A DNA stretch of 64,000 nucleotides from Clostridia bacterium (GTDB lineage Bacteria; Bacillota; Clostridia; Lachnospirales; Lachnospiraceae): positions 62,001-126,000 of the forward strand of contig CAJTAT010000007.1 of assembly GCA_910574475.1 (NCBI GenBank). The letters run 5' to 3'. Below, one piece after another: positions 17,892 through 26,724 of this stretch. The position numbers and the translations under genes were made by a program. The notes under the pieces are model-generated. The model saw only the letters and a list, made by a program, of their open reading frames with translations. It did not search any database and was not told the origin of the DNA. How positions within the stretch are numbered: the stretch's first letter is position 1; every line of letters starts with the position of its first letter.

Positions 17892-18575
17892 ATGAGACTT
17901 CTAGTAGTTGAGGATGACCGTCTTTTAAACAATACCCTTTGCTACAATCTTTCGGCGGCTGGCTACACAGTGGACGCTGCCATGACAAAATCAGAAGCGG
18001 TCAGCCTCTGCGAAGCGCAGGACTATGATCTGATTGTACTGGATGTCAATTTACCTGATGGAAACGGATTTGACTTTTGTAGAGAAATCAAAGAGCGCCG
18101 TCCAGATACCGCCGTGATTTTCCTGACCGCAAACGATATGGAGAGCGACCAGCTGCGCGGTTTCGAGTTGGGAGCAGACGACTATGTGACAAAACCGTTT
18201 CATATCAGTGTATTCCGAAAAAAGGTTTCCGCTTTGCTGGGCCGCATCCAAAGGCAGACAGGCGGCGATTGCTACACAGACGGTACATTATCCATCAATT
18301 TTGGGGAATTGACCGCTGCCCTTGCGGGGGATCCGGTTATCTTCACTCCAATGGAATACCGTTTGCTAAAAGTACTGGTAAGAAATCCGCAAACCGTTCT
18401 GACCCGACAGGCGCTTCTTGAAAAGCTGTGGGATGCAGATGAAAACTTTGTGGACGAACACGCCTTGACCGTAGCGATCAGCCGCATCCGGGGAAAAATT
18501 GAAGCAGACGGCCAGCAATATATCAAGACCGTCTACGGCATGGGCTATATGTGGATCGGGGGGATAAAGAAGTGA
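17892..18575 (+). CDS. OmpR/PhoB-family response regulator
   Basis: A 227-residue regulator with acidic pair EDD at residues 8-10, phospho-acceptor in LIVLDVNLPDG (about 51), TKPF switch lysine, and a C-terminal winged helix (FTPMEYRLLKVLV to GYMWIG). The start at 17892 has GGAGG upstream; the longer frame lacks a site. It overlaps the kinase gene by 4 bases (GTGA). Nearest familiar types are VanR/BceR-like regulators that control peptide-resistance ABC exporters such as the one at 20.8 kb. Confidence 0.92.
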   Translation: MRLLVVEDDRLLNNTLCYNLSAAGYTVDAAMTKSEAVSLCEAQDYDLIVLDVNLPDGNGFDFCREIKERRPDTAVIFLTANDMESDQLRGFELGADDYVTKPFHISVFRKKVSALLGRIQRQTGGDCYTDGTLSINFGELTAALAGDPVIFTPMEYRLLKVLVRNPQTVLTRQALLEKLWDADENFVDEHALTVAISRIRGKIEADGQQYIKTVYGMGYMWIGGIKK

Positions 18576-19603
18576 AGGGGAGCAAACTTTCCATCAACTG
18601 CGCCTGTGCGGCAGGGGCTGCTTTTTTAGGTTTTATCTCCGCTGCCACCGTTACTGCGGCTTTTCTCTTTGCCGGCAATCCGGTAATCGTATGGCTGTGC
18701 CTGCTGTTTCCCCTGCTGGTATTCACCTGTGCAGCCCTTTTCGTGGCTTTTCTGCGCCGGAAACTGGTATTGTTTTCGGACAGACTATGCGAAACAATAG
18801 ACCATATGCTGGACGGAGACTCAGCTTGGCCGCAGGTCTGTGAGGAAGAAAACCTGTTTTACAAAATCAACCACCGGCTTGTCCGTCTATATGAAGTTAT
18901 GTGGGAAAATCGAGAGAGCGCAGCAAAGGAGCGGGCTGATTTGCAGGAATTAATCTCCGACATATCCCATCAGGTAAAAACGCCAATCAGCAATCTAAAA
19001 ATGGTAAATGCCACTTTGCTGGAGCAGCCTATGCCAGAGGAAAAGCAGAGGGAGTTTTTGCAGGCTTCCGGCGGCCAGCTTGAAAAGCTGGATTTTCTCA
19101 TGCAGGCTATGATAAAGACCTCCCGCCTGGAAACCGGCGTCATTTCATTGGACAGAAGGATACAGCCCCTTTATGACACCTTGGCGGCGGCCCTGGGCGG
19201 TATTCTGCTGAATGCGGAAAGGAAACATATTCATGTCAGCGTAAATTGTCCGGAAGATATCATTCTGGCCCACGACAGGAAATGGACAAGTGAAGCCCTG
19301 TTCAATATTCTGGACAATGCGGTGAAGTACACCCCGGCAGACGGCGATATTCAAGTTTCCGTTCAAAGCTGGGAGTTCTATGTGAAAATCGACATAACTG
19401 ACAGCGGAAAAGGAATCGCAGAGAGCCGGCGGGGGATGATCTTCAAACGCTTCTACCGGGAGGAAGAAGTCCACGATGTGGAGGGCATCGGCATAGGGCT
19501 GTATCTTGCCCGGGAGATTGTCACCATGCAGGGAGGATATATGAAGGTGACTTCGACAGTAGGCAGCGGCTCCACATTTTCCGTGTTTCTGCCTCATGGA
19601 TAA
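18572..19603 (+). CDS. OmpR-type sensor histidine kinase
   Basis: A 343-residue kinase with a GTG start at 18572, GGGGGG eight bases upstream, overlapping the regulator stop. Two hydrophobic helices (about 11-33 and 37-60) with almost no external loop mark an intramembrane-sensing kinase. HisKA follows with SDISHQVKTPISN (His near 139), then N-box ALFNILDNAVKYT and the G-boxes DSGKGI and GIGLYLARE. Such kinases commonly take their signal from a paired ABC transporter, here probably 20844-24090. Confidence 0.92.
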   Translation: MKGSKLSINCACAAGAAFLGFISAATVTAAFLFAGNPVIVWLCLLFPLLVFTCAALFVAFLRRKLVLFSDRLCETIDHMLDGDSAWPQVCEEENLFYKINHRLVRLYEVMWENRESAAKERADLQELISDISHQVKTPISNLKMVNATLLEQPMPEEKQREFLQASGGQLEKLDFLMQAMIKTSRLETGVISLDRRIQPLYDTLAAALGGILLNAERKHIHVSVNCPEDIILAHDRKWTSEALFNILDNAVKYTPADGDIQVSVQSWEFYVKIDITDSGKGIAESRRGMIFKRFYREEEVHDVEGIGIGLYLAREIVTMQGGYMKVTSTVGSGSTFSVFLPHG

Positions 19604-20005
19604 AATTTGCAAGTGGGAAAAATTATATTTTTTGGAAGTTTTCATAACGCATTTCTGGAAGATACCAGGAAGCAGCATGGAAGGAGAGAAAAAATCATGC
19701 TGGAATTCTTTGACGGCATGAACCGATGGGAGCGGACGGCGGAACTTATACAGATTATCATCTGGCTGCCGGCAAATGGATGATTGATAACGCCCAGTGG
19801 TGTCTGGAGGGATGCTGGTCTTTCTGTGGGCTGTAACCCATACTGAATAGAGCTCTATCAGCTCCTGGGGCTTGCCGGGCTCCGCCTCTCCCAGCCTATA
19901 CAGGCCGCAAAAGGGTCCCGGGCCGCGTACTTTTTACCGTCAAATATCCGTTGTAGGGCAAGAGCGGACACCACCCAAATCATTTTGAAAAGGAAGGATA
20001 GCAAA
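19604..20005. other. Gene-free stretch with gene remnants
   Basis: A 28-codon ORF (19697-19783, starting MLEFFDGMNRWER) has a GGAGAG site but matches nothing I know. The stretch 19850-19970 is noticeably more GC-rich than its surroundings and has no open frame worth calling. It looks like debris of a larger insertion between the two-component genes and the genes they probably control. Confidence 0.4.
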
Positions 20006-20710
20006 ATGTCAGAATTACACAACATTCCACTTATCTATAAAGCAGGCGTATACAGCGCTGCTGATTTCAGCAAGGACATTGACAGTGACAATGCGATTTC
20101 CTTTGACTATGATGCGCAGTATCAAATGCTCACCTATGACATCCCTGTCGGGGAGGACTGGCGTGGGATGACGCTGTACAATGTGCCGGAGGATGACCTC
20201 GTCCGGATGCTCCGCGTCGTCTATGGCAAAGATGGAACACTCCAGAACATCACCACTATATTGGGTGGTCATGAAACACTGTTGTACATCCGCTACGAAA
20301 ACGAGGAGCACGCCAGACAGGAAATCCGGAGATTTGCTATCCAGAATGCAGATGCTATTATTGAACAAATCCGACAATGCACAGATGTTGTGGCAAGGCT
20401 TTTCATTGAGTATTATTGCGACTCCGATAACATGGATTACCATGCCGTGATTGGCACTGCGGATCAGATGGAAACAGTAAGGCAGAAAGGACATTACGAT
20501 GATTCCTGCGACTATGCCGGCAACTATCCATCTGAAAACCTTGAGGGCGATAACGAGATGCTGATAGTAATGATGCGCTGCGCTGCTGGTCATCCATGCG
20601 AGAATTTCCGGTATTCAGTGGAAATTATGTCAAAACATATCGAGGAACACGCATTGTCAGCGATAAACAAGACGGAGGATTTCAAATATATCTGTGCAGA
20701 ATATGATTAA
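20006..20710 (+). CDS. Uncharacterised acidic cytoplasmic protein
   Basis: A 234-residue protein with no signal peptide, membrane helix or motif I recognise. The start at 20006 (MSELHNIPL) has GGAAGGA 7-10 bases upstream. Composition is acidic, with several Tyr-rich stretches (ISFDYDAQYQMLTYD, about 28-42) and a region RLFIEYYCDSDNMDYH in the middle. It lies between a two-component system and its likely target ABC exporter, an unusual place for an unrelated gene. It may be an immunity or accessory factor, or a passenger brought in with the debris upstream. Confidence 0.7.
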   Translation: MSELHNIPLIYKAGVYSAADFSKDIDSDNAISFDYDAQYQMLTYDIPVGEDWRGMTLYNVPEDDLVRMLRVVYGKDGTLQNITTILGGHETLLYIRYENEEHARQEIRRFAIQNADAIIEQIRQCTDVVARLFIEYYCDSDNMDYHAVIGTADQMETVRQKGHYDDSCDYAGNYPSENLEGDNEMLIVMMRCAAGHPCENFRYSVEIMSKHIEEHALSAINKTEDFKYICAEYD

Positions 20711-20738
20711 GAAATTAGAAATGAACTTTTTTTAAAAC

Positions 20739-20813
20739 GTCACAGGATTGTGACATTTCAAGGGTAAAAAATCAGCGGTCCGTGACATTTCTGTGAGAAT
20801 TGGCTGTTATGAT
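20739..20813 (+). promoter_or_regulatory. Response-regulator-type promoter of the ABC exporter
   Basis: A perfect palindrome GTCACAGGATTGTGAC spans 20739-20754. GTGACATTTC occurs at 20750-20759 and again at 20782-20791, 32 bases apart (three helical turns). TATGAT at 20808-20813 is a good -10 with no proper -35, as expected of an activated promoter. The adjacent OmpR-type regulator at 17892 is the obvious candidate to bind. Confidence 0.6.
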
Positions 20814-20843
20814 AGCGGCATCAAAGAAAGGATGGCGCTTACC

Positions 20844-21509
20844 ATGAGCATTTTGCAAACAACTGACCTCAAAAAATACTATGGCGTGGAGCCAAATCTC
20901 ACAAAGGCGCTGGACGGTGTGACCCTTTCCATTGAGCAGGGGGAATTTGCCGCCATCGTTGGAACCTCCGGCAGCGGCAAGTCCACTCTGCTGAATATGA
21001 TGGGCGGTCTGGACGTGCCAACCTCCGGCAGCGTTCAGATCAAGGGAAAAGAACTGGCCGAACTGAACGACGAGCAGCTTACCATCTTCCGCCGGCGCAA
21101 CATCGGCTTTATCTTCCAGAACTACAATCTTGTCCCTGTTCTGAATGTCTATGAAAACATCGTCCTGCCTGTGGAACTGGACGGCGATACGGTGGACAAA
21201 AAATTCATGGACGAAGTCGTGCGCCTGCTGGCCTTGGGGGACAAGCTGAACAATATGCCAAACAACCTGTCCGGCGGACAGCAGCAGCGTGTCGCCATCG
21301 CCCGTGCTCTCATTTCCAAGCCCGCCATTGTTCTGGCTGACGAGCCGACCGGCAATCTGGACAGCCGGACGAGCAGCGATGTACTGGGGCTTTTGAAAGC
21401 AACCAGCAGCAAATTCCATCAAACGCTGGTGATGATAACCCACAACAACGAGATCGCTCAGCTTGCCGACCGCATTATCCGAATTGAAGACGGCAGGATT
21501 TTTGAGTAA
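20844..21509 (+). CDS. Peptide-type ABC transporter, ATP-binding protein
   Basis: A 221-residue MacB/LolD-type ATPase: Walker [10 protein letters not shown] near residues 40-48, signature LSGGQQQR, Walker [15 protein letters not shown]-loop ITHN (the usual His-Asp is His-Asn). The start at 20844 has AAAGGATGG about 8-16 bases upstream; ATG 20832 would overlap that site. The permease gene follows after 13 bases. It is probably under control of the palindromic promoter region just upstream. Confidence 0.92.
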   Translation: MSILQTTDLKKYYGVEPNLTKALDGVTLSIEQGEFAAIVGTSGSGKSTLLNMMGGLDVPTSGSVQIKGKELAELNDEQLTIFRRRNIGFIFQNYNLVPVLNVYENIVLPVELDGDTVDKKFMDEVVRLLALGDKLNNMPNNLSGGQQQRVAIARALISKPAIVLADEPTGNLDSRTSSDVLGLLKATSSKFHQTLVMITHNNEIAQLADRIIRIEDGRIFE

Positions 21510-21522
21510 GGGGGTGCTGACG

Positions 21523-24090
21523 ATGAATGATATTTTATTCGGCAACAGCAACGGTGTGGTCATCAAAAAGCTGTCAGGCCGCTACTTCAAGGCAAGCAAA
21601 AGCAGGAATATCATTGCGATCATCGCAATCGTTCTGACCACCATACTTTTTACCACAATCTTCACCCTTGGCTCCGGTCTGATGGATACTGTTCACGATC
21701 AGAATATCCGCAAGGCAGGCGGAGAGGGGCAGGCGGTGTTGAATTATATCAGTGATGAAGTTTACAACAATATAGCGGGAAGTTCCCTGATTGACCGCAT
21801 CGCCTATACAAAAGCGGTATCTTACCGGCTGAAAAATTCGGGCTTAGAGCGTTGGCGGTCTGATTTGTGGTATATGGATGATACCGCTCTGGAATTTGCC
21901 CGCTACACGCCCACAACAGGCCGCCGGCCCGAAGGGGCAGACGAAATCATTGCGGACACAAAAACGCTGGATGCCCTGGGCGTACCGGCGCGGATCGGGG
22001 AAACCGTTTCTCTGACCTATGAGGTAAAAGGGAAGACCTACACCACCGATTTTACCCTCTGCGGCTTTTGGGAAACAGACAGCTTGAGCAATATCGGAAG
22101 GCTGATCGTATCGAAAGCCTTTGTGGACGCCCATTCGGATATTCTGTCGTATACCTATCCCATAGACAATGACTATTCCGGCGTTGTCACCGCCTACGTA
22201 ATGTTCAGAAGGAATGGTGATATAGAAGCCCGGCTCCATCAGCTTCTTTCCGAAACCGGTTATACCTGTGACACAATGGGCGGCAGCAAGGAGGACAGCA
22301 ACTATGTGATTGCCCGTGTCAGTCCGGCCTATCAGAGCGGCGCATTAACGGACAATCCCGCTATGCTGATTTCCGGCATTGTAGGTGCCCTGCTGATTGT
22401 CGTAACAGGATACTTGATTATCTACAACATCTTCCAGATTTCCGTTATTCAGGATATTCAGTCCTATGGACAGTTAAAAACGCTGGGGACAACAAAGCGG
22501 CAAATCAAGCGGCTGATCAATCGGCAGGCGCTCCGGCTGTCCTTAATTGGTATTCCTATCGGTCTGCTGGCAGGCTTTTTCATTGGCCGGGCCCTGGTTC
22601 CTTTTCTGATGAACGGAACAAGTTATACCGCAGACGCCGGTATCAAAGTAACGGTAAACCCTTTAATTTTCATTGGTTCCGCTGTTTTTGCCCTGTTTAC
22701 GGTCTTTGTCAGCGTCCGCAAGCCTGCGAAGATTGCAGGTATGGTTTCGGCAATCGAGGCCATCCGCTATACGGAGAATGATGCGGCGGCGTTTGGAAAG
22801 CGCAAAGCCAAGGAGAAAAAATCGACCCACGGCGCAAAACTTCACTTTATGGCGCTGGCAAACCTGGGGCGCAACCGCAAGCGTACTGTGCTGGTGATTG
22901 TGTCCATGACATTGAGTTTGGTGCTGTTCAACACAGTATTCACACTGTCCGGCGGCTTTGATATTGACAAGTATATTGCAAAATTTTTAGATACGGACTT
23001 TGTGATCTCTACCGCAAATTACTTCCAGTATCAATTTGAAAAAAGTGAAAATGACCTGTCGGAGAATTTTATCGAAGCGGTCAAAGGGAATGCGTGTTTC
23101 GAGGATGGCGGCAGGCTCTATACCTCCCGCATGCTGGAAGAACCGTTTTCCATAGAACACAATGCCTTTTTCAGCTACAACAAAGATCAGAATGGAAATC
23201 CCTTTGCAGCTCTGTATGGCGCGGACGATTTTCTGTTAAATGGCATGGAGGCCGTAGAGGGAACCATTGACCTGGAAAAGCTGAAATCAGGAAAGTATAT
23301 CCTGCTGAGTGTGGAGTGTAATGATGATGGAACCATCATAGATAATCCAAATATCAGCGTGGGCGACACAGTACGGATCAACCATCTGAAAGCGGAGGAA
23401 CTTTCCACCGCCATTACGGACAGCTATGACTTTATCATCATGGCTAAAGTCCGGGCCAACGAGAACACGGCCACTACCCGCAACACAGGCGAAACCCGGT
23501 TCTATCTCCCGACAGAGATTTTCCTGCCGCTATGCGATACCCCCCACCTGGTCAACTTCCCCTTTGATGTGAAGGAGGGGACAGAAGCTGAAATGGCAGA
23601 GTTTTTGAATCGCTATATCGACAGCGTGGAGCCGGGTATGGATTTTGAGTCCAAGGAAACCTATGTCAGCTCCTTTGATAACCTGACTTCCCTTATCATC
23701 ACCATCGGCGGGGCGTTGAGCATCATCATCGGGATGATTGGTATCGCAAATTTTGTCAACTCCGTTTTGACAAGCGTTATTACCCGTAAAAAAGAATTTG
23801 CCATGCTGCAAAGCATTGGCATGACCGGGAAACAGTTAAAGGGTATGCTCTCCTTTGAGGGACTGTACTACGCTGTGGGAACGATCATCACATCAGCGGT
23901 TCTCGGTGTGCTGTTTTCTGTGGTAGTCGTAAAGGGGATTTCCAGTGGAATTTGGTTCTTCACCTATCAATTTGTTATCTGGCCCATGCTGGTGATCTAT
24001 CCGTTCCTCATCCTCCTGACTGTGGCGATACCGGCGCTGCTGTACCGCAAAATCGCCAAGGCCAGCATTATTGAGCGGCTGCGGCAGTGA
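21523..24090 (+). CDS. Large FtsX-type ABC permease
   Basis: An 855-residue permease. It has an N-terminal helix (28-50), an extracytoplasmic domain (about 55-275), an FtsX block of three helices (about 280-410), a second single helix (about 450-470), a second external domain, and a final FtsX block (730-850). This two-fold layout is typical of large Firmicutes antimicrobial-peptide or macrolide-type exporters. The start at 21523 follows AAGGGGG. A 17-bp-stem hairpin lies right after the stop. Confidence 0.9.
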   Translation: MNDILFGNSNGVVIKKLSGRYFKASKSRNIIAIIAIVLTTILFTTIFTLGSGLMDTVHDQNIRKAGGEGQAVLNYISDEVYNNIAGSSLIDRIAYTKAVSYRLKNSGLERWRSDLWYMDDTALEFARYTPTTGRRPEGADEIIADTKTLDALGVPARIGETVSLTYEVKGKTYTTDFTLCGFWETDSLSNIGRLIVSKAFVDAHSDILSYTYPIDNDYSGVVTAYVMFRRNGDIEARLHQLLSETGYTCDTMGGSKEDSNYVIARVSPAYQSGALTDNPAMLISGIVGALLIVVTGYLIIYNIFQISVIQDIQSYGQLKTLGTTKRQIKRLINRQALRLSLIGIPIGLLAGFFIGRALVPFLMNGTSYTADAGIKVTVNPLIFIGSAVFALFTVFVSVRKPAKIAGMVSAIEAIRYTENDAAAFGKRKAKEKKSTHGAKLHFMALANLGRNRKRTVLVIVSMTLSLVLFNTVFTLSGGFDIDKYIAKFLDTDFVISTANYFQYQFEKSENDLSENFIEAVKGNACFEDGGRLYTSRMLEEPFSIEHNAFFSYNKDQNGNPFAALYGADDFLLNGMEAVEGTIDLEKLKSGKYILLSVECNDDGTIIDNPNISVGDTVRINHLKAEELSTAITDSYDFIIMAKVRANENTATTRNTGETRFYLPTEIFLPLCDTPHLVNFPFDVKEGTEAEMAEFLNRYIDSVEPGMDFESKETYVSSFDNLTSLIITIGGALSIIIGMIGIANFVNSVLTSVITRKKEFAMLQSIGMTGKQLKGMLSFEGLYYAVGTIITSAVLGVLFSVVVVKGISSGIWFFTYQFVIWPMLVIYPFLILLTVAIPALLYRKIAKASIIERLRQ

Positions 24091-24094
24091 TGAA

Positions 24095-24139
24095 AAACAG
24101 GCTTTCCCATTCCCTCTTGATAAATGGGAAAGCCTGTTT
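24095..24139. terminator. Bidirectional terminator hairpin
   Basis: Arms of 17 bases, AAACAGGCTTTCCCATT (24095-24111) and AATGGGAAAGCCTGTTT (24123-24139). It separates the convergent exporter genes ending at 24090 (+) and 24165 (-). The A run on the left and T run on the right let it act from both sides. Confidence 0.85.
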
Positions 24140-24164
24140 CCGTTACATTTTACTTTGCTTCTTT

Positions 24165-24908
24165 TTATTTAGAAATAACTGCTTTGTTTTCTCTACAATA
24201 CCTGATCCAGTACACCAACATGCACAACAATCCATACAGGAAGATTGCTGCACCTGACTTCATGTATCCTAATACAGATTTATCACCATAAATGTCCGAT
24301 AGAAATGAGAAACAAGCTGTAACCGGATGCCAATAAGCCGCCCTTCCATTTACTACAAACACTCCAGATACACCAACGAGCATGGACAGTATACTTCCCC
24401 ATATATATTTCCCGCCATTCTTTCCAAACCACAGAATCACAGGCAATATGGTTAACGTGATACAGATGTTATACGCAAGCGCTTTCATGCATACGCCTGC
24501 CATCATAAGTACGGCGGGGCAGTTCCTTAATATAATGCCCGCAGACAAAAGCAGAACCATTTCAAACAGCGCAACTCGGATCATCAGCAAAAACAAGACT
24601 GCCGCTTTCGCTTTTATCACATCCTGCCATCTGACCGGTATCGCCAGCAGATTTTTCAGCGTATCCCTTGCATATTCCTGATCTATCATGTATCCCCCGA
24701 TCAAAGATATTGTAAACGGCAGGAACAGCATCGCATTGTTGTAAAAAAACATTTCTGCAAGCCCTTCCCATTCAGGAACTCCCGCCTTAATCCGCATTTG
24801 CTGCGCAAAAGTAATGATAAACGAAAAGAGGATGCTGAGATATCCAACAAAAACCATTTTCTGTCTTTTCAATTTCTTTAATTCTGCCCGGATCAATCTT
24901 TTCATCAT
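24165..24908 (-). CDS. ABC-2 permease, lantibiotic-immunity type (second subunit)
   Basis: A 247-residue protein with six hydrophobic helices beginning at about residue 20 after a conserved basic start MMKRLIRAELKKLKRQK. That start repeats in the sister gene (RNELKKLKRQKTARM). Paired small permeases with this onset are seen in NisEG/SpaEG and clostridial CprBC immunity transporters. ATG overlaps the upstream permease stop by 4 bases. It is the last gene of the module and ends at a shared terminator. Confidence 0.88.
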   Translation of the reverse strand: MMKRLIRAELKKLKRQKMVFVGYLSILFSFIITFAQQMRIKAGVPEWEGLAEMFFYNNAMLFLPFTISLIGGYMIDQEYARDTLKNLLAIPVRWQDVIKAKAAVLFLLMIRVALFEMVLLLSAGIILRNCPAVLMMAGVCMKALAYNICITLTILPVILWFGKNGGKYIWGSILSMLVGVSGVFVVNGRAAYWHPVTACFSFLSDIYGDKSVLGYMKSGAAIFLYGLLCMLVYWIRYCRENKAVISK

Positions 24909-25678
24909 ACATCGGCCTCCTGTCTGTTATAAAGCCATAAGCTAATTGCGAGGGAAGCTGCCGCTGTTGTCCCCAACAAAAGTATTCCCTTGTCCATTGG
25001 ATAATACAGTGTGTCCAAACCAAGCTGCAGATTATCCGTATATTCAATAATGGTAAGGGGATAAGTGATGCGATATGCTGCCAAAACAGGCAGATGCATC
25101 TCAAGGCAATGAAACATGGACAACTGCCATAGAAACAAAAAATCAATGAGTATAAAACAGTTAATCGCTATCATCGCAATCAGGTTCCTTTTGCGGAGCA
25201 AAATAATCAAAAGCACAACAGGCATTGCCGCACAGACGCTGCACAGAGATGTTATTAAAAATATACTGAAAATATGGAAAGCATCCGGAATATAATTCCG
25301 CAGAAACATTCCTCCTGCAATAGTATAGGCAGTAATGATTCCCACAAATACCACGACAATCACAAGAGCAGCGGCCAATTTTGACAAAAAAATCTTCCAT
25401 TCGGGTACGCCAATCACCAGAATGTTTTTCAATGTATGATTTCTCTCCTCCAGTTCAAACAGATTTAAAAGCATGGCGGAAAAGACAAATGGAATCACAA
25501 GAAAACTTCCAAACAAGACATTCGCCCCGACCAAATTTCTAAAGGGATAATGGTTTTTTATACAGAGCAGTGTGCCAAACGTAGGTATCAGGATGCCAAC
25601 TGCCCACAACATCCTTGCTGTCTTCTGACGCTTTAGTTTCTTTAATTCATTCCGGCATATGTTAAGCAATTCCCTCAC
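24905..25678 (-). CDS. ABC-2 permease, lantibiotic-immunity type (first subunit)
   Basis: A 257-residue six-helix permease starting MRELLNICRNELKKLKRQK. It overlaps the ATPase gene by 17 bases and the next permease by 4, so all three are translated together. Family: NisE/MutE/CprB-like. The complex expels lantibiotics or other cationic peptides from the membrane. No lantibiotic structural or modification gene is seen nearby, so this is resistance rather than self-immunity. Confidence 0.88.
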   Translation of the reverse strand: MRELLNICRNELKKLKRQKTARMLWAVGILIPTFGTLLCIKNHYPFRNLVGANVLFGSFLVIPFVFSAMLLNLFELEERNHTLKNILVIGVPEWKIFLSKLAAALVIVVVFVGIITAYTIAGGMFLRNYIPDAFHIFSIFLITSLCSVCAAMPVVLLIILLRKRNLIAMIAINCFILIDFLFLWQLSMFHCLEMHLPVLAAYRITYPLTIIEYTDNLQLGLDTLYYPMDKGILLLGTTAAASLAISLWLYNRQEADV

Positions 25679-26585
25679 CTCCGGTTATCCTTTTAAAATA
25701 ATCTTCCAGTGTATCACGGCATATGTTAATAGCATCTACATAAATATTCCGTTCTGCAAGAAACTTAACGATTTCCTTTGTCTGTATCTCTGTGTCAAAA
25801 ATTTGAATGCACCCATTCCCCATAATCCGATAATCCTTGATATGAAATTCTTCTTCCAGCATATGGATAACCGTTTCAGTCGGATCTGCGGATACCAGAA
25901 TATAATGCATATTTCTTTTTTTCAATTCCTCATAAGGACTTTCTTCCAGCAGAATCCCTTTGTCAATAATTCCTATCCTGTCTGCCAAAAGCTCAATCTC
26001 TGACAGAATATGGCTTGACAGCAGAATCGTTTTTCCATAATCTTGCGAAAGCTCCCTGATAAAATCCCTTGTTTCCATTACCCCAATTGGATCAAGCCCA
26101 TTAACCGGTTCATCCAGTATCAGGATTTCCGGATCATGGATAATGGCAGCTGCAATACCAAGCCGCTGCTTCATTCCAAGGGAAAATTCTGAAAAAAGCT
26201 TTTTATCTTTATAAGGCAGCCCAACCTTCCCCAAACTTTCTTTTATTGCATCCCGTTTTATATATCCCCGCAGATCGGAAAGAATTTCCAGATTTTCTGT
26301 TGCCGTAAGGTTTGGATAAAATCCTGGTGTTTCAATCATGACACCTATCCGTCCCAAAAATTCTTTTTTATTCCCCACAAAAGGTTGTCCAAACATATGG
26401 ACAGTTCCTTTTGTTATCTTGGATAAGCCCAACAGCATTTTCATGATCGTTGTCTTTCCGGCTCCGTTCCTTCCCAAAAGTGCATAGATTTCACCCTTTT
26501 TAACATGGATATCCACTCCCTTTACTACGGCAGTATCCCCATAACATTTCGTCAGCCCTTTCGTCTCAATGACAAAATTCTCCAT
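25662..26585 (-). CDS. Lantibiotic-protection ABC transporter ATPase (CprA/NisF-like)
   Basis: A 307-residue ATPase with Walker A GRNGAGKTT (about 36-44), signature FSLGMKQRLG, Walker B ILILDEPVNGLDP and a C-terminal accessory domain of about 90 residues, as in BcrA/NisF-type proteins. ATG 26585 has AAAGGGA 8 bases upstream; a GTG one codon earlier is also possible. It lies downstream of the kinase gene but is separated by a terminator and its own regulator-type repeats. Confidence 0.92.
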   Translation of the reverse strand: MENFVIETKGLTKCYGDTAVVKGVDIHVKKGEIYALLGRNGAGKTTIMKMLLGLSKITKGTVHMFGQPFVGNKKEFLGRIGVMIETPGFYPNLTATENLEILSDLRGYIKRDAIKESLGKVGLPYKDKKLFSEFSLGMKQRLGIAAAIIHDPEILILDEPVNGLDPIGVMETRDFIRELSQDYGKTILLSSHILSEIELLADRIGIIDKGILLEESPYEELKKRNMHYILVSADPTETVIHMLEEEFHIKDYRIMGNGCIQIFDTEIQTKEIVKFLAERNIYVDAINICRDTLEDYFKRITGGEGIA

Positions 26586-26665
26586 CACACCATCCCTTTC
26601 TTCGTGCGCTATATCTAATATAAATACATCTGCCTGCTGTTTTATATTATCATGCTTTCTCTCTC

Positions 26666-26684
26666 AAAACCTTACGAAAACCTT
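26666..26684 (-). promoter_or_regulatory. Direct-repeat operator for an OmpR-type regulator
   Basis: On the minus strand AAGGTTTT occurs twice (26684-26677 and 26673-26666), 11 bases apart, the spacing expected for tandem OmpR/PhoB binding. GATAAT follows about 13-20 bases downstream as a possible -10 for the ATPase gene. The regulator at 27631-28320 is the likely binder. Confidence 0.6.
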
Positions 26685-26686
26685 GC

Positions 26687-26719
26687 AAAAAAACTGCCCT
26701 GCCTTACGGCAGAACAGTT
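26687..26719 (-). terminator. Terminator between kinase and transporter genes
   Basis: Minus-strand hairpin with AACTG...CAGTT outer arms and CTGCC/GGCAG inner arms around GTAA, followed by seven T (26693-26687). It starts 6 bases after the kinase stop, so the regulator/kinase transcript is insulated from the transporter transcript. Confidence 0.85.
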
Positions 26720-26724
26720 CATTT

